A stretch of DNA of 64,000 nt from Campylorhamphus procurvoides (Eukaryota; Chordata; Aves; Passeriformes; Dendrocolaptidae): positions 2,374,778 to 2,438,777 of the forward strand of contig WBMV01001018.1 of the NCBI GenBank assembly GCA_013396655.1. The letters run 5' to 3'. Position 1 is the first letter of the stretch; each line of letters starts with the position of its first letter. The notes under the pieces are model-generated. The model was not told where the DNA came from and did not search any database. It worked only from the letters and a program-made list of their open reading frames with translations. The position numbers were made by a program, and so were the translations under genes. This document shows positions 37,201 through 49,879 of this stretch, piece by piece.

Positions 37201-38739
37201 AAAGAAATGCAACTTGTAGCTCCAGACCCACTTTGGAAGACCCTATTCCCCAAATACAAGCAAACTGCCTTGTTTATTCTGCAGATGGCAGCAGGTGAGG
37301 TGACCCCATGGCCAACACTCAGATGCAGCATGTTCTCCTGCCAGAGACTTCAGCACATTCCTATACACCTTGCAATGAACTGGGAAACTGGGAAGGCAAA
37401 TGACTGACATTAGTGCAGCAGGTGGCTATGACAGTGAATAAGCCACAGAAGTAGCTGGCAAGAAAACAAAGTGTCTTCATTCTGCCTGGGTACTGGCAAA
37501 GCTTAAAGCTTTATTTTGGATCGTCTCAGGTTTAATAGTCTGCTGTGGTCTCCTCAGGTTTGTTTGTTGCTGGATATTTTTATTATTATTTTTACTGCCA
37601 TTTTTGGCATGCAATCTTGATGAAGGATTTTAATGGCAAGGTGATTAATTTGTGGCAAAGTAAGGGCTGCAGATCTCATAAGCATAGGAGCAATGTAAAA
37701 GTCTGGAACAAACAGATTTGAAGAGACTCCAACCCCCCTCCCTCAGGGTAAGATTTATAGTGTGAATTTCTGTGATATATTTATGGTGATACTTTCATCT
37801 ATGTACACTTTCCTGCTGAAATTCACATAACTGAGAAATGGAGCTTTTCTCACTCTTTCTCCCTAAATTGTTCACCTTGGCATTTTCAGCAGATGTATTA
37901 GGATCTTTCCAATAAAAATATTATACAGGTATTCCAAATATACTATGCAACTAAACAAGAGGCACCAAGAGGCACTGATCTTTGAAACTGAATACGCTAA
38001 ACCCAAGGTTCAAAGATCTAAAAGACCTGAGACCAGCTGTATTTAAAAATTCTGGCAATTTTGACCACATATACCAAAGCCTTAGAAATCATCCTCCCAA
38101 AAGAGCTCAGTTCAGCCCTGAAAATTACACATTCCCAATTACATAACTGCAATAGACATCGTGTCCTCAAATCCAGCAGCAGAGCATCAGTATGAGTTTT
38201 ATGCTGCAAAAACTTAATTACCAAACTCCATCAAAACCAGATGACAAATATACCTGCTTGGAATGTTAGAATCCAAATAGTCCTACCTGCAGTACTTCAG
38301 TTGAAAGGTATTCAAGTTCTGCTCTAGAAAAGCACACAAACATCTCAAGCTCTCCTGAATCCCATGGTTAGAAAAAATGATGCAGTGACTCCCTCCATTG
38401 TTACAGTAGGTCATGAAAAGCCGGGTTAGCACCAACTACCTTATCAATTAAACTGAGAAAGCTTTTGGGTTTGGACCTCTGTGATTTTCCCTTCCAAAAT
38501 GCTTGCACATATTGCAAGAAAGTTCTGGATAATTTTCTCCAGCTCAAAATCCATCTGTCATGGGAACCTTGGACACTGTCAGTTTTCTGCTAGAGGCATT
38601 GTGATTACAAGTAGAAAATTCTGACTCTTCAAGAATACACACAATAAGTGAGCAGCTCCAGAAATTGTTAATATATAGTAGAGCAGAAATTTTGGCCCTT
38701 GCTGTCCTTTCCTCAGAAGACAGAAAAAGTGCAGCTTAT
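34251..38739. other. Non-coding DNA, nothing recognised
   Basis: Open frames up to 131 codons (37012-37407, plus) have no recognisable domain. Two short TTATTATTATT tracts lie near 36522 and 37580. No interspersed repeat family is recognised. Confidence 0.6.
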
Positions 38740-38945
38740 GTGACACCACGCTAACCCCTGCCTAATTCATCTGCCACGCAGTCACATTTTGAATCATCAC
38801 AAAGAGATAACGAATGATTAGCCATTAACTATTCAGTTTTAAATAGTTTTGTGGTCTGAACACTGGTAAGGTTATCGTGTTCTCATTAATATTCAAGTGT
38901 GAATTTTGTCTGAATAACTACAGGCTTCAGGAAGCTGCATGGCAT
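38740..38945. promoter_or_regulatory. Candidate conserved regulatory element
   Basis: Clustered binding-site words occur in a compact stretch: a GATA word AGATAA at 38805-38810, homeodomain cores in ATGATTAGCCATTAAC at 38814-38829, a RUNX-type TGTGGT at 38850-38855, CTAATTCATCTG at 38762 and CTCATTAATATTC at 38882. The sequence is high-complexity and repeat-free. The call is based on texture only. Confidence 0.25.
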
Positions 38946-41890
38946 GAAAACATGAGTGTAGGCCTAAGAACTGGGTGTAAACCCTCTCCCTTTTCTTGTC
39001 ATTATATGGCAGAGTCTCTGTAGTTTGATGGATTAGCACAGAAAACGGTGCCTCTCATCTCTCAGGGAAACTGCAGAATGTGCTGCAGAGTTCCACGCGC
39101 ACACAAACAAGAAATAATGAAAAAGGATATTATTTTTAGTTTCTCTGTATTTTCAGAAGAACAGCAGTATCTAGAGTGGCCAATGACTGACTTTCAGACT
39201 TCCCCACTAATCCCAAGACAAACTTCTAGGAGAGTGCCAAGAAGCTGCAGTAATAACTCTGCTGTCAGTTCAATGTACTCCTTCAGTAGCATATTCACAT
39301 TTAAAAGAGAAATAGTAATCCCATAAGGAGATATTGCTAATTATGTTTTAGGAGTATAATTTTATATCCATTCCTAAATGTAAACATAAACAGTATTCAT
39401 AAGATCGTCAAATATTGGAACTACAACTGGAATCTGTGTCACCTTCAGAGGTGTTCTTTATTATTTATGACTGAATCTCTCCTGCTGATATATCACCAGT
39501 ACACCACTTGCATTTTCATCACTGTTCTGAAGCAACTAGTAAATCATGCCCATATTTCTCACACTATTCTCTGTTCTCAAAACCTGAATTAAACGTGAAG
39601 AATGGAAACCGCACTCATGCATTCTGAAAAGCCCAGCACAATCATAACTCAAATACTTCCTCGCAATTTTTCTATTAAAGTCAAACTGGCAAACTTGTGA
39701 CTCATCAAAGCAATTTTCTGATGCAGTACTCTGAATCATTTCCACTGGGGGCCGGGGCCATGGGATCCCCCACCAGCCTGCAGACATATCAGCCAGTGGC
39801 TATTTAATCAAAGAGAACCCCTTCTCATTGGCACGTGTGGTTGTCTTTTAAACCCAAAAGGCTGGTTTGTAGCCTCCCCAACCTCTGCCAGCATGGCTTT
39901 CCTCACGGGGGCTTTCTGCTGCTGCAGCCTGGGGAAGGCAAACTGGTGAGCAGCTGATGCCTCCCTTCCCACCAGGGGATGGGTCTCGAGTGATGAGACA
40001 GCTCAGACACTTTGGCTCACACCTTCCTGCAGAGACACAGACGAGGGCCGTGGGCTGAATGGCACTAAATGCCCCATGGCCATTTGTTTGGCAGCACCAG
40101 GCAGTGCCCCAGCAAACACTGCCCCAAGGAAACCAGCCCTGGTAAATACCCCATACTGAGGTCTTTTGCCTAAGCCTTTACAATGGACAGCTCCCACTCT
40201 TAAATGGAATATTTGTTTGTGACTGATACACAAAATCTATGGCACGAATGAACTGGAAAGAAAGATGTTAGAGCAAAGCTGTCTCCTCTCTCCTTATGCC
40301 AGGACTCTAATGCAGGGAAGTGGCAGAGCATGAGCACAGGATTTACTGTGTTTCATTCAGTTGTGCTTCAATCTGCTCAGGCACTCACTGTCTCTCCAGC
40401 TCCTTCCTCACTGAAGAGTTTTAGCACTCTTGGAATAGACCCTCTACAGTGTAAATTAACTATAAAGTTAAGTTTGAACAGAAGAACACAAGTTCTTGTA
40501 TTTAGAACCAGAATATTTATCTTCTAAACAGATTATTTTTACAGGGTATTAAGGAAGGTTAAAGAAATATTTGTATACCTTTGATTTTAACAAGAGGAAA
40601 AAGAAATGAGCTTGGCTTATAATAGAAGACTTACAGTACAGCTGTTACTCCCTAATTAATTCTGTATGTGAGTAAATCAAAGCTCTAATTATAGACATGA
40701 AATATGCTCAATATTGTGGAATATTTATGCAAAACATTATTCCTAGCACTTATCAGCTAAAATATAATGTCTCACTAGAGCTGAAGCAGCAATTTTTAAA
40801 AGTGTCATCATTTTTTTTTTTGCCACTTCTTTATAGCTCAATACATGGAAAGTGCCTGATGAGAGTACAATTTCATTTTTGTAAGTACTTTGTAAATCCC
40901 CACTGACAAGTGGTTCAATTCTTCCTTTAAGAAACATCTGTCTATATTTAAAAACAAAACAAAAAACCCACAAAACCCAAACTCCACAAGTCCTTAAAAT
41001 AGCATTTTTCTCACTGTTATGAAATAACGTCCTTTAGTTCCACAGCTGTCAACACACTTTGAAAAACTGTATTTGACCTTCTTCTCCATGTACCCTGTCA
41101 TTCCTATTTCCATTACATCATTAAATAATCACTCCCTCCACGTCCTAATCCTGGCAGTTCCTCTCGCTCAGAAGACTTGATTCTACTCTGCTCAGCTTAG
41201 TGACCTGAAGCTGCTCAGCTTTCTTCACAAAGTCAGATCAATAACCCCTCTAGAGATGGTAAAGCAGAAGGGGATTGGGATACAGACGCCCCATTAGCGA
41301 ATGCCCTGCTGTTATTCTCAGAGCACGAACCAAAGAACAATTACACCCTAATGTCAATAAAAGATAAAGCAATATAACTGACAGAGGACAGGGGTGCCAT
41401 TCCATTCAAAAGCTTCAGGGGATGACTTGGGGGTTCTTTGCATGACAGATAACAGAGATATTCTACTAGAATCAGACTCTGAGATCTCTAAAGTGTGTGC
41501 ATTTTGGACTATTTTCTTCTATCCCTTGAAAATGCAAGGAAAAATTAAAATTGAAATAGACTCTTAACTGTCAGTGGACCTACCTAATGAGCTGCAGGTT
41601 ACTGTAGTCCCTTTGTTTCTCTCACTTATTTATTTTATAACAGGACTATGGCAATTTATAAATAGAAAGGAAAGCCTAGTAAACTTCACAGTCACCAGCC
41701 ATTTTTCGGCCTAATTTTATCCCATAGAAAGTCAGAGCCCTCAAAGGGTACACAGGCTACTGACTGATGTTCACTTCTATAACAAAGTTGTGGTGAGTAT
41801 CTGATCAAACATCAGAAAATAAATAGAAAAGAAGCACAGTACACACAGAAAAAAAAAGTGTTAGCAAGATGGCATGAAAACATTTTTTTC
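38946..41890. other. Non-coding DNA, nothing recognised
   Basis: A GC-richer patch at 39740-40160 has overlapping chance frames. A T-run lies at 40810-40821 and an A/C-rich low-complexity tract near 40952-40985. No gene or repeat family is recognised. Confidence 0.65.
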
Positions 41891-41970
41891 CAAAGGTTAA
41901 TTAATACTTTTGCTAGATCTGCATCTGCCACAAAAGGTAATTAATATTTTCAGTAGATCTGCATCTTCCT
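41891..41970. repeat. Two 40-bp tandem units, about 80 percent identical
   Basis: Units 41891-41930 and 41931-41970 align without gaps at 32 of 40 positions. Both contain TTAATA and TAGATCTGCATCT at the same offset. Each unit keeps a TTAATTAATA or TAATTAATAT homeodomain-type core, so the duplication copied a potential binding-site cluster. The divergence points to an old duplication in which the AT core and the TAGATCTGCATCT core are the best retained parts. Confidence 0.85.
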
Positions 41971-42829
41971 CTAAAAGAAGGGTGGACACAAGTCTGTGCT
42001 AACCTTTAAGGCAATTCAAAGAAGACACATCACAGAGCACAATGATTTTGTGAAGCACAATAACTTCCATTGACCTAGGAGTATTTTGGGTTGTTTTAAT
42101 CTGGCTTCAACTTTAAACTCCACAGTTTCAAAGGAAGTGTGATAATGATCACTTCACTTCTGTCCTTTGAAGTTTCTTCACCTACTCTTGCTTGATGCTC
42201 AGATCTCCCATTTATTCTGCACAAACACCTCGAAAACACAGCTTATTAGTCTTTCTGATATTATTAAGGCTGACAAAATAACTCTCACAAAGGAGTTCAA
42301 AGTAGCGGTGAATGTTGCAAAAATTACCATTTCTGGAAGACTGTGAAAAGGGAAAACCACAATAGAAATTATGTGTGATCATCAACTGGAACACATGAAA
42401 AGATAAAACAGTCACTCACAGCATGGGACTACATTTATCTCATTTACCTGTTTCAGCCAAAGTTCCAGGGCCAGGCTTGGCAGGCTGGGAAATGAAAGCA
42501 CAACCCCCCTGCTAGAAACTCAGTAATTATAACTTCAGCCATCAGTAGGGGAATCAGAGCAAGAGAATCTAAATTCTGCTGGCTTGAAATACAGCCCTGA
42601 ATGATCTTTGTCAGCCTTTAAAAACAGGCAGATTTCTTCCTTTCTGCTATGGGTGCTGCATGGAAGGGGCTGAATAAACCCAACATATATACCCATGCAC
42701 ACACCCAAATACCCAAAACGCCCCATCCCTGGGAGAGGACAACTTCAGGCTGACACCTGGCACCCCTTAAGCACCTGAGCAAAGAGAGGGGAGCAAAATA
42801 ACTGCATCACAATAGTGAGGGAAATTAGC
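41971..42829. other. Non-coding DNA, nothing recognised
   Basis: Open frames are at most 67 codons. No repeat family, RNA gene or exon structure is recognised. Confidence 0.65.
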
Positions 42830-43220
42830 TTTGTATCCTGTCAGCATCCTCTGATCCCAGAGGCTGGAGACACTCTGGAGAAAGGGGGAGAAGAAAAGAG
42901 AGAGTGAATGGAATCCTTACGGGAATATTTCAAGAAAATTGGGCTATCTATCTCGGGTGTGAAGATTATAAACTGCTCCTGAGGACTTCAGGGTGGTACT
43001 TAAGCCCAGCGAGAGACACAGGAGCAAAGTGACAATCAGTACCAGCTTTATAATATTTATTTATTTACGCAGCCCACATATTTAGCTCTTCTAACACAAT
43101 TAAATGCTAATGAACACAGGGAATATCCTGAGTCAGTCTTAACACATTTTCAAAGTTCCATTTTCTTCCAGTGTTAAACTTGCTGTTTATAGCATAAATG
43201 CTTATAAATTATAACAAAAA
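42830..43220. promoter_or_regulatory. Candidate conserved regulatory element
   Basis: A long stretch with almost no open frame and high complexity. Words include TATAATATTTATTTATTTACG (forkhead-type TATTTA/GTAAATA cores, near 43048-43068), CACAATTAAATGCTAATGAAC near 43096-43116, and a purine-rich GGAGAAAGGGGGAGAAGAAAAG near 42878. The few CpGs (TTACGG, ATCTCGGG, TTTACGC) in otherwise CpG-poor DNA could reflect constraint. Untested. Confidence 0.25.
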
Positions 43221-44589
43221 CAAAGGGGAAAATAATTTTTTTCACCTTTAAATACATAATCTCACTAACATACCAAGTGGCCAGGAGTGATGTTTATCTT
43301 CTGCTACAAATGTGCTAATGACATGCACAAGAAAATTATATTAACATAAGCTTCCAATTTAAAATCTTCTCCATTGTATTTCGACTCTTCCAAAAAGTGG
43401 ACTCTAAATACTTTTTCTGACATTGCAGTTACGAGCTGAAAATACTGATGTATTCAGGAGATGTGTTTGGGAAATAAGGATGGAAGCAGAGATTTAAAGG
43501 CAAGTATTTGGAAACTGATAAGGGAGTAGAACCAAAATGCTGCGATGACAAACATAGTTAGAAAATAATAGAGTTGGCACCTGGACAACTTCTGGAGCTT
43601 CATTTGAGCTCCCTGTTTCTGTACACAGCAAGCACTGGGGTGAAACTCCAGCAGCGCTTCTTTCACCAGCTCATTTCCTATTCTTATAACAATGCACCTT
43701 AATTCCAATTTGATGAGTGTCCCTGCCAGCAACACATTCTCATTTTCCTAAACCCCCATCTGGGGACTTCTCAGAGCTGACGGTGCTGTTTTAGGGCCAA
43801 TTTCTTGCAGTCATTGCTGCCTACTCCCATCCACACAGCCCTGCCAAGATACACACTCCATACTATGGCACTTCAGTCTAAATTAATTCTTTCTATTGGA
43901 GTTTTGCTGCTACAGCCTCAAATTTTAGTAACTACCTCCCCAAGGAACTTTATTATATCATCTATTCTATTAAGGGCACAAAATTAGCTTTACTTACTGC
44001 TAAATGCTGATTAAAGCTTCTGAGGGCTGAAAAGTTGGAAAGGTTATGGATTTTAGGTCATGAACTTCTATATTTATGTGCTAGAGTAACTCCAAAAGTT
44101 TTAGGACTAGAAAAAAAAAATTAAAATTTTGTAAAAGTAGATGGAATACTGCTCAGAGAATGCTTTGTAGCAGTATTTTTAATATACTGAGTTCTTTGCC
44201 CTTCTGTAGCACATAATTCTGTTCTTCACATCTCTCTTCTCCACGTTCTAACTTCCTGCTACTCTTCTCGTGCTAAACTTAATATTCTGATATTTCTTTG
44301 TCCTCAGAGTCCTCTTCCCCAATAACTGTTTTATCTCTAGTTTTATTCCCATGCCCTTCTGTCAAGAATTACATTTCTATTCTTCCTTGCAAGTCCTCGT
44401 GCCTGTTTCCAATCATACTAATTTCCATGTCTGTAACAACACTAAGCCAGCAATCCTGAGATATCCCAGCTAAAGAGCAGCACTTTGTTTTCCTGGATAT
44501 GTATTCTTAGAACAGTGATTTTAAACAGTAAGTTTCATTTTCCAGAATGAAATACATAAAACCGTTGAGCATTTCCCTCCACTAATCCT
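43221..44589. other. Non-coding DNA with a pyrimidine-rich tract
   Basis: At about 44200-44410 the plus strand is C/T-dominated (TCTTCTCC, CCTCTTCCCC, TTCTTCCTTGC), similar in texture to 5.46-5.76 and 26.41-26.56 kb. I could not align the three stretches confidently by eye. A 93-codon minus frame (43454-43735) has no recognisable domain. Confidence 0.6.
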
Positions 44590-44910
44590 TTTACCTAACT
44601 TTTACTGGGGTTTTAAATCTTTATTAAACTTTGATATTTAATACATTTGATATTCTGCTGGATGCTAAATTTTCCCCTCTAATTATTTTACTGGCAACAT
44701 CTGTGTTCAGTAAATTGGAAGTCTCTAAAGAGGGCTACATTGTATTAATAAGCCAACATCTCTTGGTCCTGATGTTTAATTCATTGGTTTTTATTAGTAT
44801 ATTTCCAAGAGAAGATTTAATTTGTACGTATTAAGCATACCAACCACACGGCCTCGCACCCAGGATGTGTTTCATTAAGCGTAATCCCTAGTAATGAATC
44901 TTTTCAAATC
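44590..44910. promoter_or_regulatory. Candidate conserved regulatory element
   Basis: AT-rich high-complexity sequence with CTCTAATTATTTTAC near 44677, TGTATTAATAAGCC near 44739, a RUNX-type AACCACACGG near 44841 and an OTX/CRX-type TAATCC at 44882-44887 within CATTAAGCGTAATCCC. Its right part keeps several CpGs (TACG, ACGG, CTCGC, AGCG) within 80 bases, unusual for this window. It also contains a 67-codon open frame, which I do not consider coding. Confidence 0.3.
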
Positions 44911-45279
44911 TCTCATACAAAACACTCCTCCCCCTTTTCATTCCACCTCAGATGCTTCTGGAGAAACTTAATCAAATTTATTAAGAAGGAAGCTAAAAAA
45001 AATCCCACTGTGGTACGAGGTCTCAATCTTTGCTGTATTTAGATTCCCACTCATCCCATGCGTTGCCAGAATTCCTCCAGAAAGATTTCAGGGATAAAGG
45101 GGGCTAAAGGAATGTTCTCTCCCTCAACTTCCAGAGCTGTCATTGCTGCAGCATTTACTGACACCCCCGAGACTGGCGGGTGAAGTTCTCTCTCTCAGGG
45201 GGCCAACTCTGTCTCCATACTATTAATTATCTCTTTATTCCTACACAGCTGCAAAGGAGATGCAATCGTAAGATAATAA
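44911..45279. other. Non-coding DNA, nothing recognised
   Basis: This stretch separates two regulatory-texture blocks. A mild GC rise near 45120-45210 contains CTGACACCCCCGAGACTGGC. No gene is recognised. Confidence 0.6.
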
Positions 45280-45490
45280 GAAAATTAGCTTTTAGGGGAA
45301 ATATAATTCCTTACTAGGGCACACATATTAGAATAAAGGAAATTAATCATCTATTTATTTACAGCACATGTTTAGCATTTCCATGAGTTTGTGTATCAAG
45401 TCTTGATTACAGGATTATCAGAGTCTGTTTTTAGTTAATCTGTTTTTAATGAACGTGTGCTTGCCAGCTTAGTGTCCCCATTTCCAACAA
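45280..45490. promoter_or_regulatory. Candidate conserved regulatory element
   Basis: Homeodomain and forkhead-type words occur without repeats: GGAAATTAATCATC near 45339, TATTTATTTACAGC near 45352, CTTGATTACAGGATTATC near 45403, and TTAGTTAATCTGTTTTTAATG near 45432-45452. It may form one unit with the block at 44.6-44.9 kb. The call is based on texture only. Confidence 0.25.
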
Positions 45491-48400
45491 TTTTACTTCA
45501 TTTGCAGTATTTCAACTTTATGCCAAACTGAAAAAAAAGAAAAAAAGAGCTCATAAACCCAAAGAAAAGTAGTAAAAGTATTTTCTAAGTCCTAATATAA
45601 AGCTTTAATTAAGGAAAGCATTTAAGCATGTGCCTGATTTTATGCCAAGGCTTAAGCACATGTGAAATTAGTCTTAAACATTATGTTGAATTGGACTCCA
45701 TGTATCATTAACAGTTTGGATTGAATTGCAATAAAACAGTCATCTGTGTTACACAGTTCTGTCTTCAGTAAGTCATCATTTCCTCAGCCAGGGACATGAG
45801 AACAGCCCCAAACAGTCCCACAGTGCAGGCCAATGATCATGGCACTAAAAGGGCTGCTTGTGCCCCCCCATGGGATACCTGGTGTGGTATTCTCTGCAAG
45901 GCAAGGCCATTGGAGGAGGAATTCCTCAGGGAACTCCTGAAGGCCACAGGAAGCTGGATTCTGAATAGAGCTGCAAAAGCTTTGGGTGCTACTTCAACAG
46001 CTCAGTAAAGCAGAAAGGGGAGACGGAGCTGAGCAGCCTTTTGCCCATCTCTGGTTCTAGAACCAGGGCTGTGCCAGCCCAGCTCAGGGAAAGACCTTGG
46101 GAATTTATAACAAGTAATACCAGGACACTGCAGACCCTCCACTCATGGGTGCCCCTAAACAGAGCCCAGGCAGTGACAAAACCTCTTGTCAAAGCAGTGG
46201 GGAGAAGCCTACACCATGGGGAAATCTTCCAGTGGCTATTTTGGACAGTTTGAGGGAAACTTTGTAAGAACAGACTAAAACTTACTTCTCCAATGCCTCA
46301 GAAAACTGAGTTCAATGTCTTGCCACACTTATTCAAAGTGCTGTAGCTTTACAGCAGATGTAAAATTGCTGACTTATTACATCAGGCAGAACTCTGAAAT
46401 TCCTGATGTGGTGCAGTCTCTGAGTGATGTCCACGTTTTGCATGGCTAATTTCAGTCTCTATGGAAAACTTTCTTTCACAATGAGAAAAAAAAAACCCTG
46501 AAATAGTAATTTCTTCTTTGAAAAAGAAAAGCAGTAGGGGTAGTCTACAGAAGACATGCAGCCAGAAGAAAAGTATTTTAATTCCAAGGCTGCATACATT
46601 TGAGATTATTAATTCTAAATTCTTTGGTTGTACACAGGCTGTTGAGACAGACTGGTAGGATTAAAGGGCTATTATGGAACAGACTGCAAATGTGTTTTTC
46701 CAGCTGAGAAAAAAGGCTGTTTAAGATGGAGACTAACAACCATTTTGAAAGATGCTGCCCTGCACTGGGATGATGTCTCACCTTTCAAAGTTAATTTTTC
46801 AACAGATGACTTATATCTTGGCTTATATTGCACCTTCAAATGACCCAGCTATGAGCTTTTCCAGATTCCTTGTGACTTGCTTGAAACCTTCCCCCACGAT
46901 CCTGCAGGAAATGGCTGCGGGATGGTCTTTCTTCCTTCCTTAAGAGGCCCCAGATCAAGGCCAGTAAAACTCAGAGGCTGTTCTGGTGGCTGTCCCAGCC
47001 TGACCAGCAGCAAACTTAACCTCGACTCCAAACACTGTTTTCATTCTTTTTAATTGTTCCCCGAGCTGCACAAAGATTCAGTCAGCACCAGAGCCAGCAC
47101 CAGGACCTGCACTAACTGTGTCATCAAATCCAGGAAATGCTTTCTATGAGAAAATCATATTTTCTATCCTTTACATCTGTTTCCCTGTCACATCATTTCT
47201 TTCTTTTATAGTGATAAAACAGCAAAGGAATAGGAAGAAAATTTATTGATATGCAAAAGACTTTGAGCTAAAGATGCAAATTCATGAAAGTAAAGTCCCA
47301 AAAATGTCTAACTCTCCCTGTAACTAATGAAACCAGGGTAATCAAATCAGTCATTGTCAAATGTCTAGCAATATTTCAAGATACAAATTCATGTGATTGG
47401 ATTAAAACATTCAAGAGATTTTTTCCTTCATACATAAGCATAAAATTAGCAAGTACACTTATTAATTCATAGAGGAAGCACTTAGGTTTAAGTGGCATAT
47501 GGCTGTGCCAAAATATGGCAGAGCTGAGGATCTGACCTATGATTAGAATGATGAGCTACATTCATTTATACTCATTTTTTTAAATGATACATCATTTTTT
47601 CGCTTTGTTACAGAGACAAGAGGTTAGCTCATGTACTCAGAAGCAGAACAGGATTATCTCATCCAGCAGATGAAGCAAAGACACAAGATAAGGAAATCTA
47701 AAAATATTTAAATACCAAGTTACATAAGTAAGCTACCTACAGTGAGCTGTACCTTGCAATTCATACATATATTTTCTATTGTAGAGCACTTAAGCTTCAC
47801 CAGCTTCCTCCTTCTCCCCAGCAGAAAGGAAAGGAAAGCTCTTACTAAACTATCCCACTCTATTAAATATGGCAGAACAGGACCATATTTACCCAGACAC
47901 AATTCTTCAGCATATCCTCTCAATAAAGAGCCTCCAGATGAGCATCTTTGTGAAAATGACCTCAGTTTCACGTGCTGCTTTGGCTACACTGCTAAAGCTG
48001 CTGGTAGAACGAGGTGCACGCCAAGAAGGAGCTCACTGACAAAGTGTCAGCAAAGTGTCAGGAGTGGGAACAGGGAATTACTTGCATTTAAGAGAGAGCA
48101 GCAGCAGTGCTGCTGTACAGCCCAGACCATGGGGGAGGACCCTCTCTCACCTGTGCACAGATAAGCAAGCCCTGGTGAAGGTTGATGAGCTCAGAGGCCT
48201 CTGCCCAAGCAGCCTCCCCAGGGAACTTGTCCCTGCTCTCTCCTAGGACAGCTTCCCTTTGCAGGGATCCAGCTGAAGAGGAATAAATCTCTTTCAACTG
48301 GTTTTCCTAGAGAAGAATATTGACACCTTTTGAAACAAATCAACCAGCTCATCAAAAAAGAAATCAGAATTTGGAGTGTCAGAACCTCTAATTAAAACCA

Positions 48401-49619
48401 AGCCCTTAATTGCACTGTGATGGATAGTGACTGCCACTACCTATTAATTCTGCACATGGCACACACATAACTTGTGTACACCCCACAGAGCCCTCTTGCT
48501 CTTTGCACGGGTCCAGTTCCCTTTTCACCCAAGCGAGATAAGCAGCAGTGAGCATGGATGATGCTTAGGGATAAAATATCTCTGGCTTCAAAGAACATTT
48601 CATTGTGTAAGTCATTCACCTCACTTCAATGTTAACTACTGCAACCTGTGAGGAGAAATATAATCAGCTTTAGATGTCTCTTTTTTCTTTTTCCCCTTGA
48701 ACTAAAAGTGAATGTAATGGATGAAAATCCTGCTGGTTGGCTTACCCTCTCTTGGGAAAGAGAGGCCATGGCTTTGGAAAACTGATTCAATCCTTCCCCT
48801 GTCTCAGTAAGAAAGGTCACCTCAAGTAGACAGAGAGTGTTGATGGAAAAGGAGGGGAGATGCTTTCTTGCTGAAAAATGGGGAGAGATGGAATGGAGTC
48901 CCTGGCACTTGAGCACAGAGAAGCCTCCTGGAGCAAGGCTGCCTGTTTTGTAATTCTTAACATCAGCAAGTGCAGATCACCCAAGCAGCAGAATGCCAAA
49001 GCCTCAGGTCTGGAAACATGAGGCAAGTGCCAAGAAAAAGACACATTCAGATGGGGGACAAGCAGCCTATGAAGAGGGCTGGAGTAAAGCAGCATAAGGA
49101 AGGAGCATATCCTATTAAAAAATTATTTGTCCTGAAGAACAATTCCTCAAAATGTTTCAATTTTGGGTGAAGAAAGACCAAATGAGAAAAAAAAATGCAT
49201 GAAAAAGTATTTACAATAACCATTTCTTCTTACAAAACTTCTATATACTTCAAATCCATTTATATTTAAAACTTTTTTAAAATAAATCCATAAATTCCCT
49301 TTCTTCCTAACGGACTGAAATGCAAAGGTTTACCTGTCTGCAATGTGATGCACAGGCTTTGCTCTGGCAGACTGCACAGAAAGGCAAAGAGAACCCAACA
49401 TCCCTGCATAGCTAACGAGACACAACAGGAGTGGGGGAAGTTTTGCCTTTCTAAGATAACACAAGCTGGGCCCTTGAAGAGGAGAATGTATCAAACTGCA
49501 CAGTCAGAAGCATTACCGGCAGTGGTAGCACCAGTGCTCTCCTTTGCCAACACTTCTCTATTCTGGCTTGGAATGGAGCATCCATAATGTGAAATAATCA
49601 TTGAACTACCTTATCCTTC
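45491..49619. other. Non-coding DNA, nothing firmly recognised
   Basis: Several chance frames occur, including 140 codons at 47742-48164 (plus), none with a domain. A perfect 11-bp tandem repeat CAAAGTGTCAG occurs at 48040-48061. A perfect 16-bp palindrome CTGGTTCTAGAACCAG lies at 46051-46066. GC-richer patches lie at 45.8-46.2, 46.85-47.0 and 48.0-48.26 kb. No interspersed repeat family is recognised. Confidence 0.6.
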
Positions 49620-49627
49620 CCCCCCCN
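49619..49627. other. Poly-C run ending in an ambiguous base (N)
   Basis: A run of eight C ends in the only N that I noticed in the window (49627). The true length of the homopolymer is unresolved in this assembly, so a small indel is possible here. Confidence 0.95.
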
Positions 49628-49879
49628 CAGTATTTGATTAGTCCCAATGTCATGACTCCAGGCACGTTTTTCAGATTGGTTCTCAGAACAAACCAGTAAT
49701 TTTTGATGGATCGCAAATGCAAAAATAAAAACGACCCCAGCTAAAACCCAACTGCTGTGAACAAATTAACCAGGTTTAACTGCCAGTGGACACCATTCTC
49801 CTCACTGATAAGGAAGGTTCTTGCTGCTTATTACTTACTGAGTAACATATATCTCTTTCAGTAAGAAAGAAGAATATTC
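49628..49879. other. Non-coding DNA, nothing recognised
   Basis: Short unique-looking stretch without open frames, repeats or splice-bounded segments. Confidence 0.65.

Noticed and set aside
37012..37407. 131-codon open frame
   Set aside because: No domain and no exon-like boundaries. A GC-richer start merely delays stops.
46051..46066. Perfect 16-bp palindrome CTGGTTCTAGAACCAG with a heat-shock-like TTCTAGAA
   Set aside because: About one perfect 16-bp palindrome is expected by chance in 64 kb, and a functional heat-shock element usually needs three units.
47742..48164. 140-codon open frame
   Set aside because: Low-complexity patches, no recognisable domain, and overlapping opposite-strand frames of similar quality.
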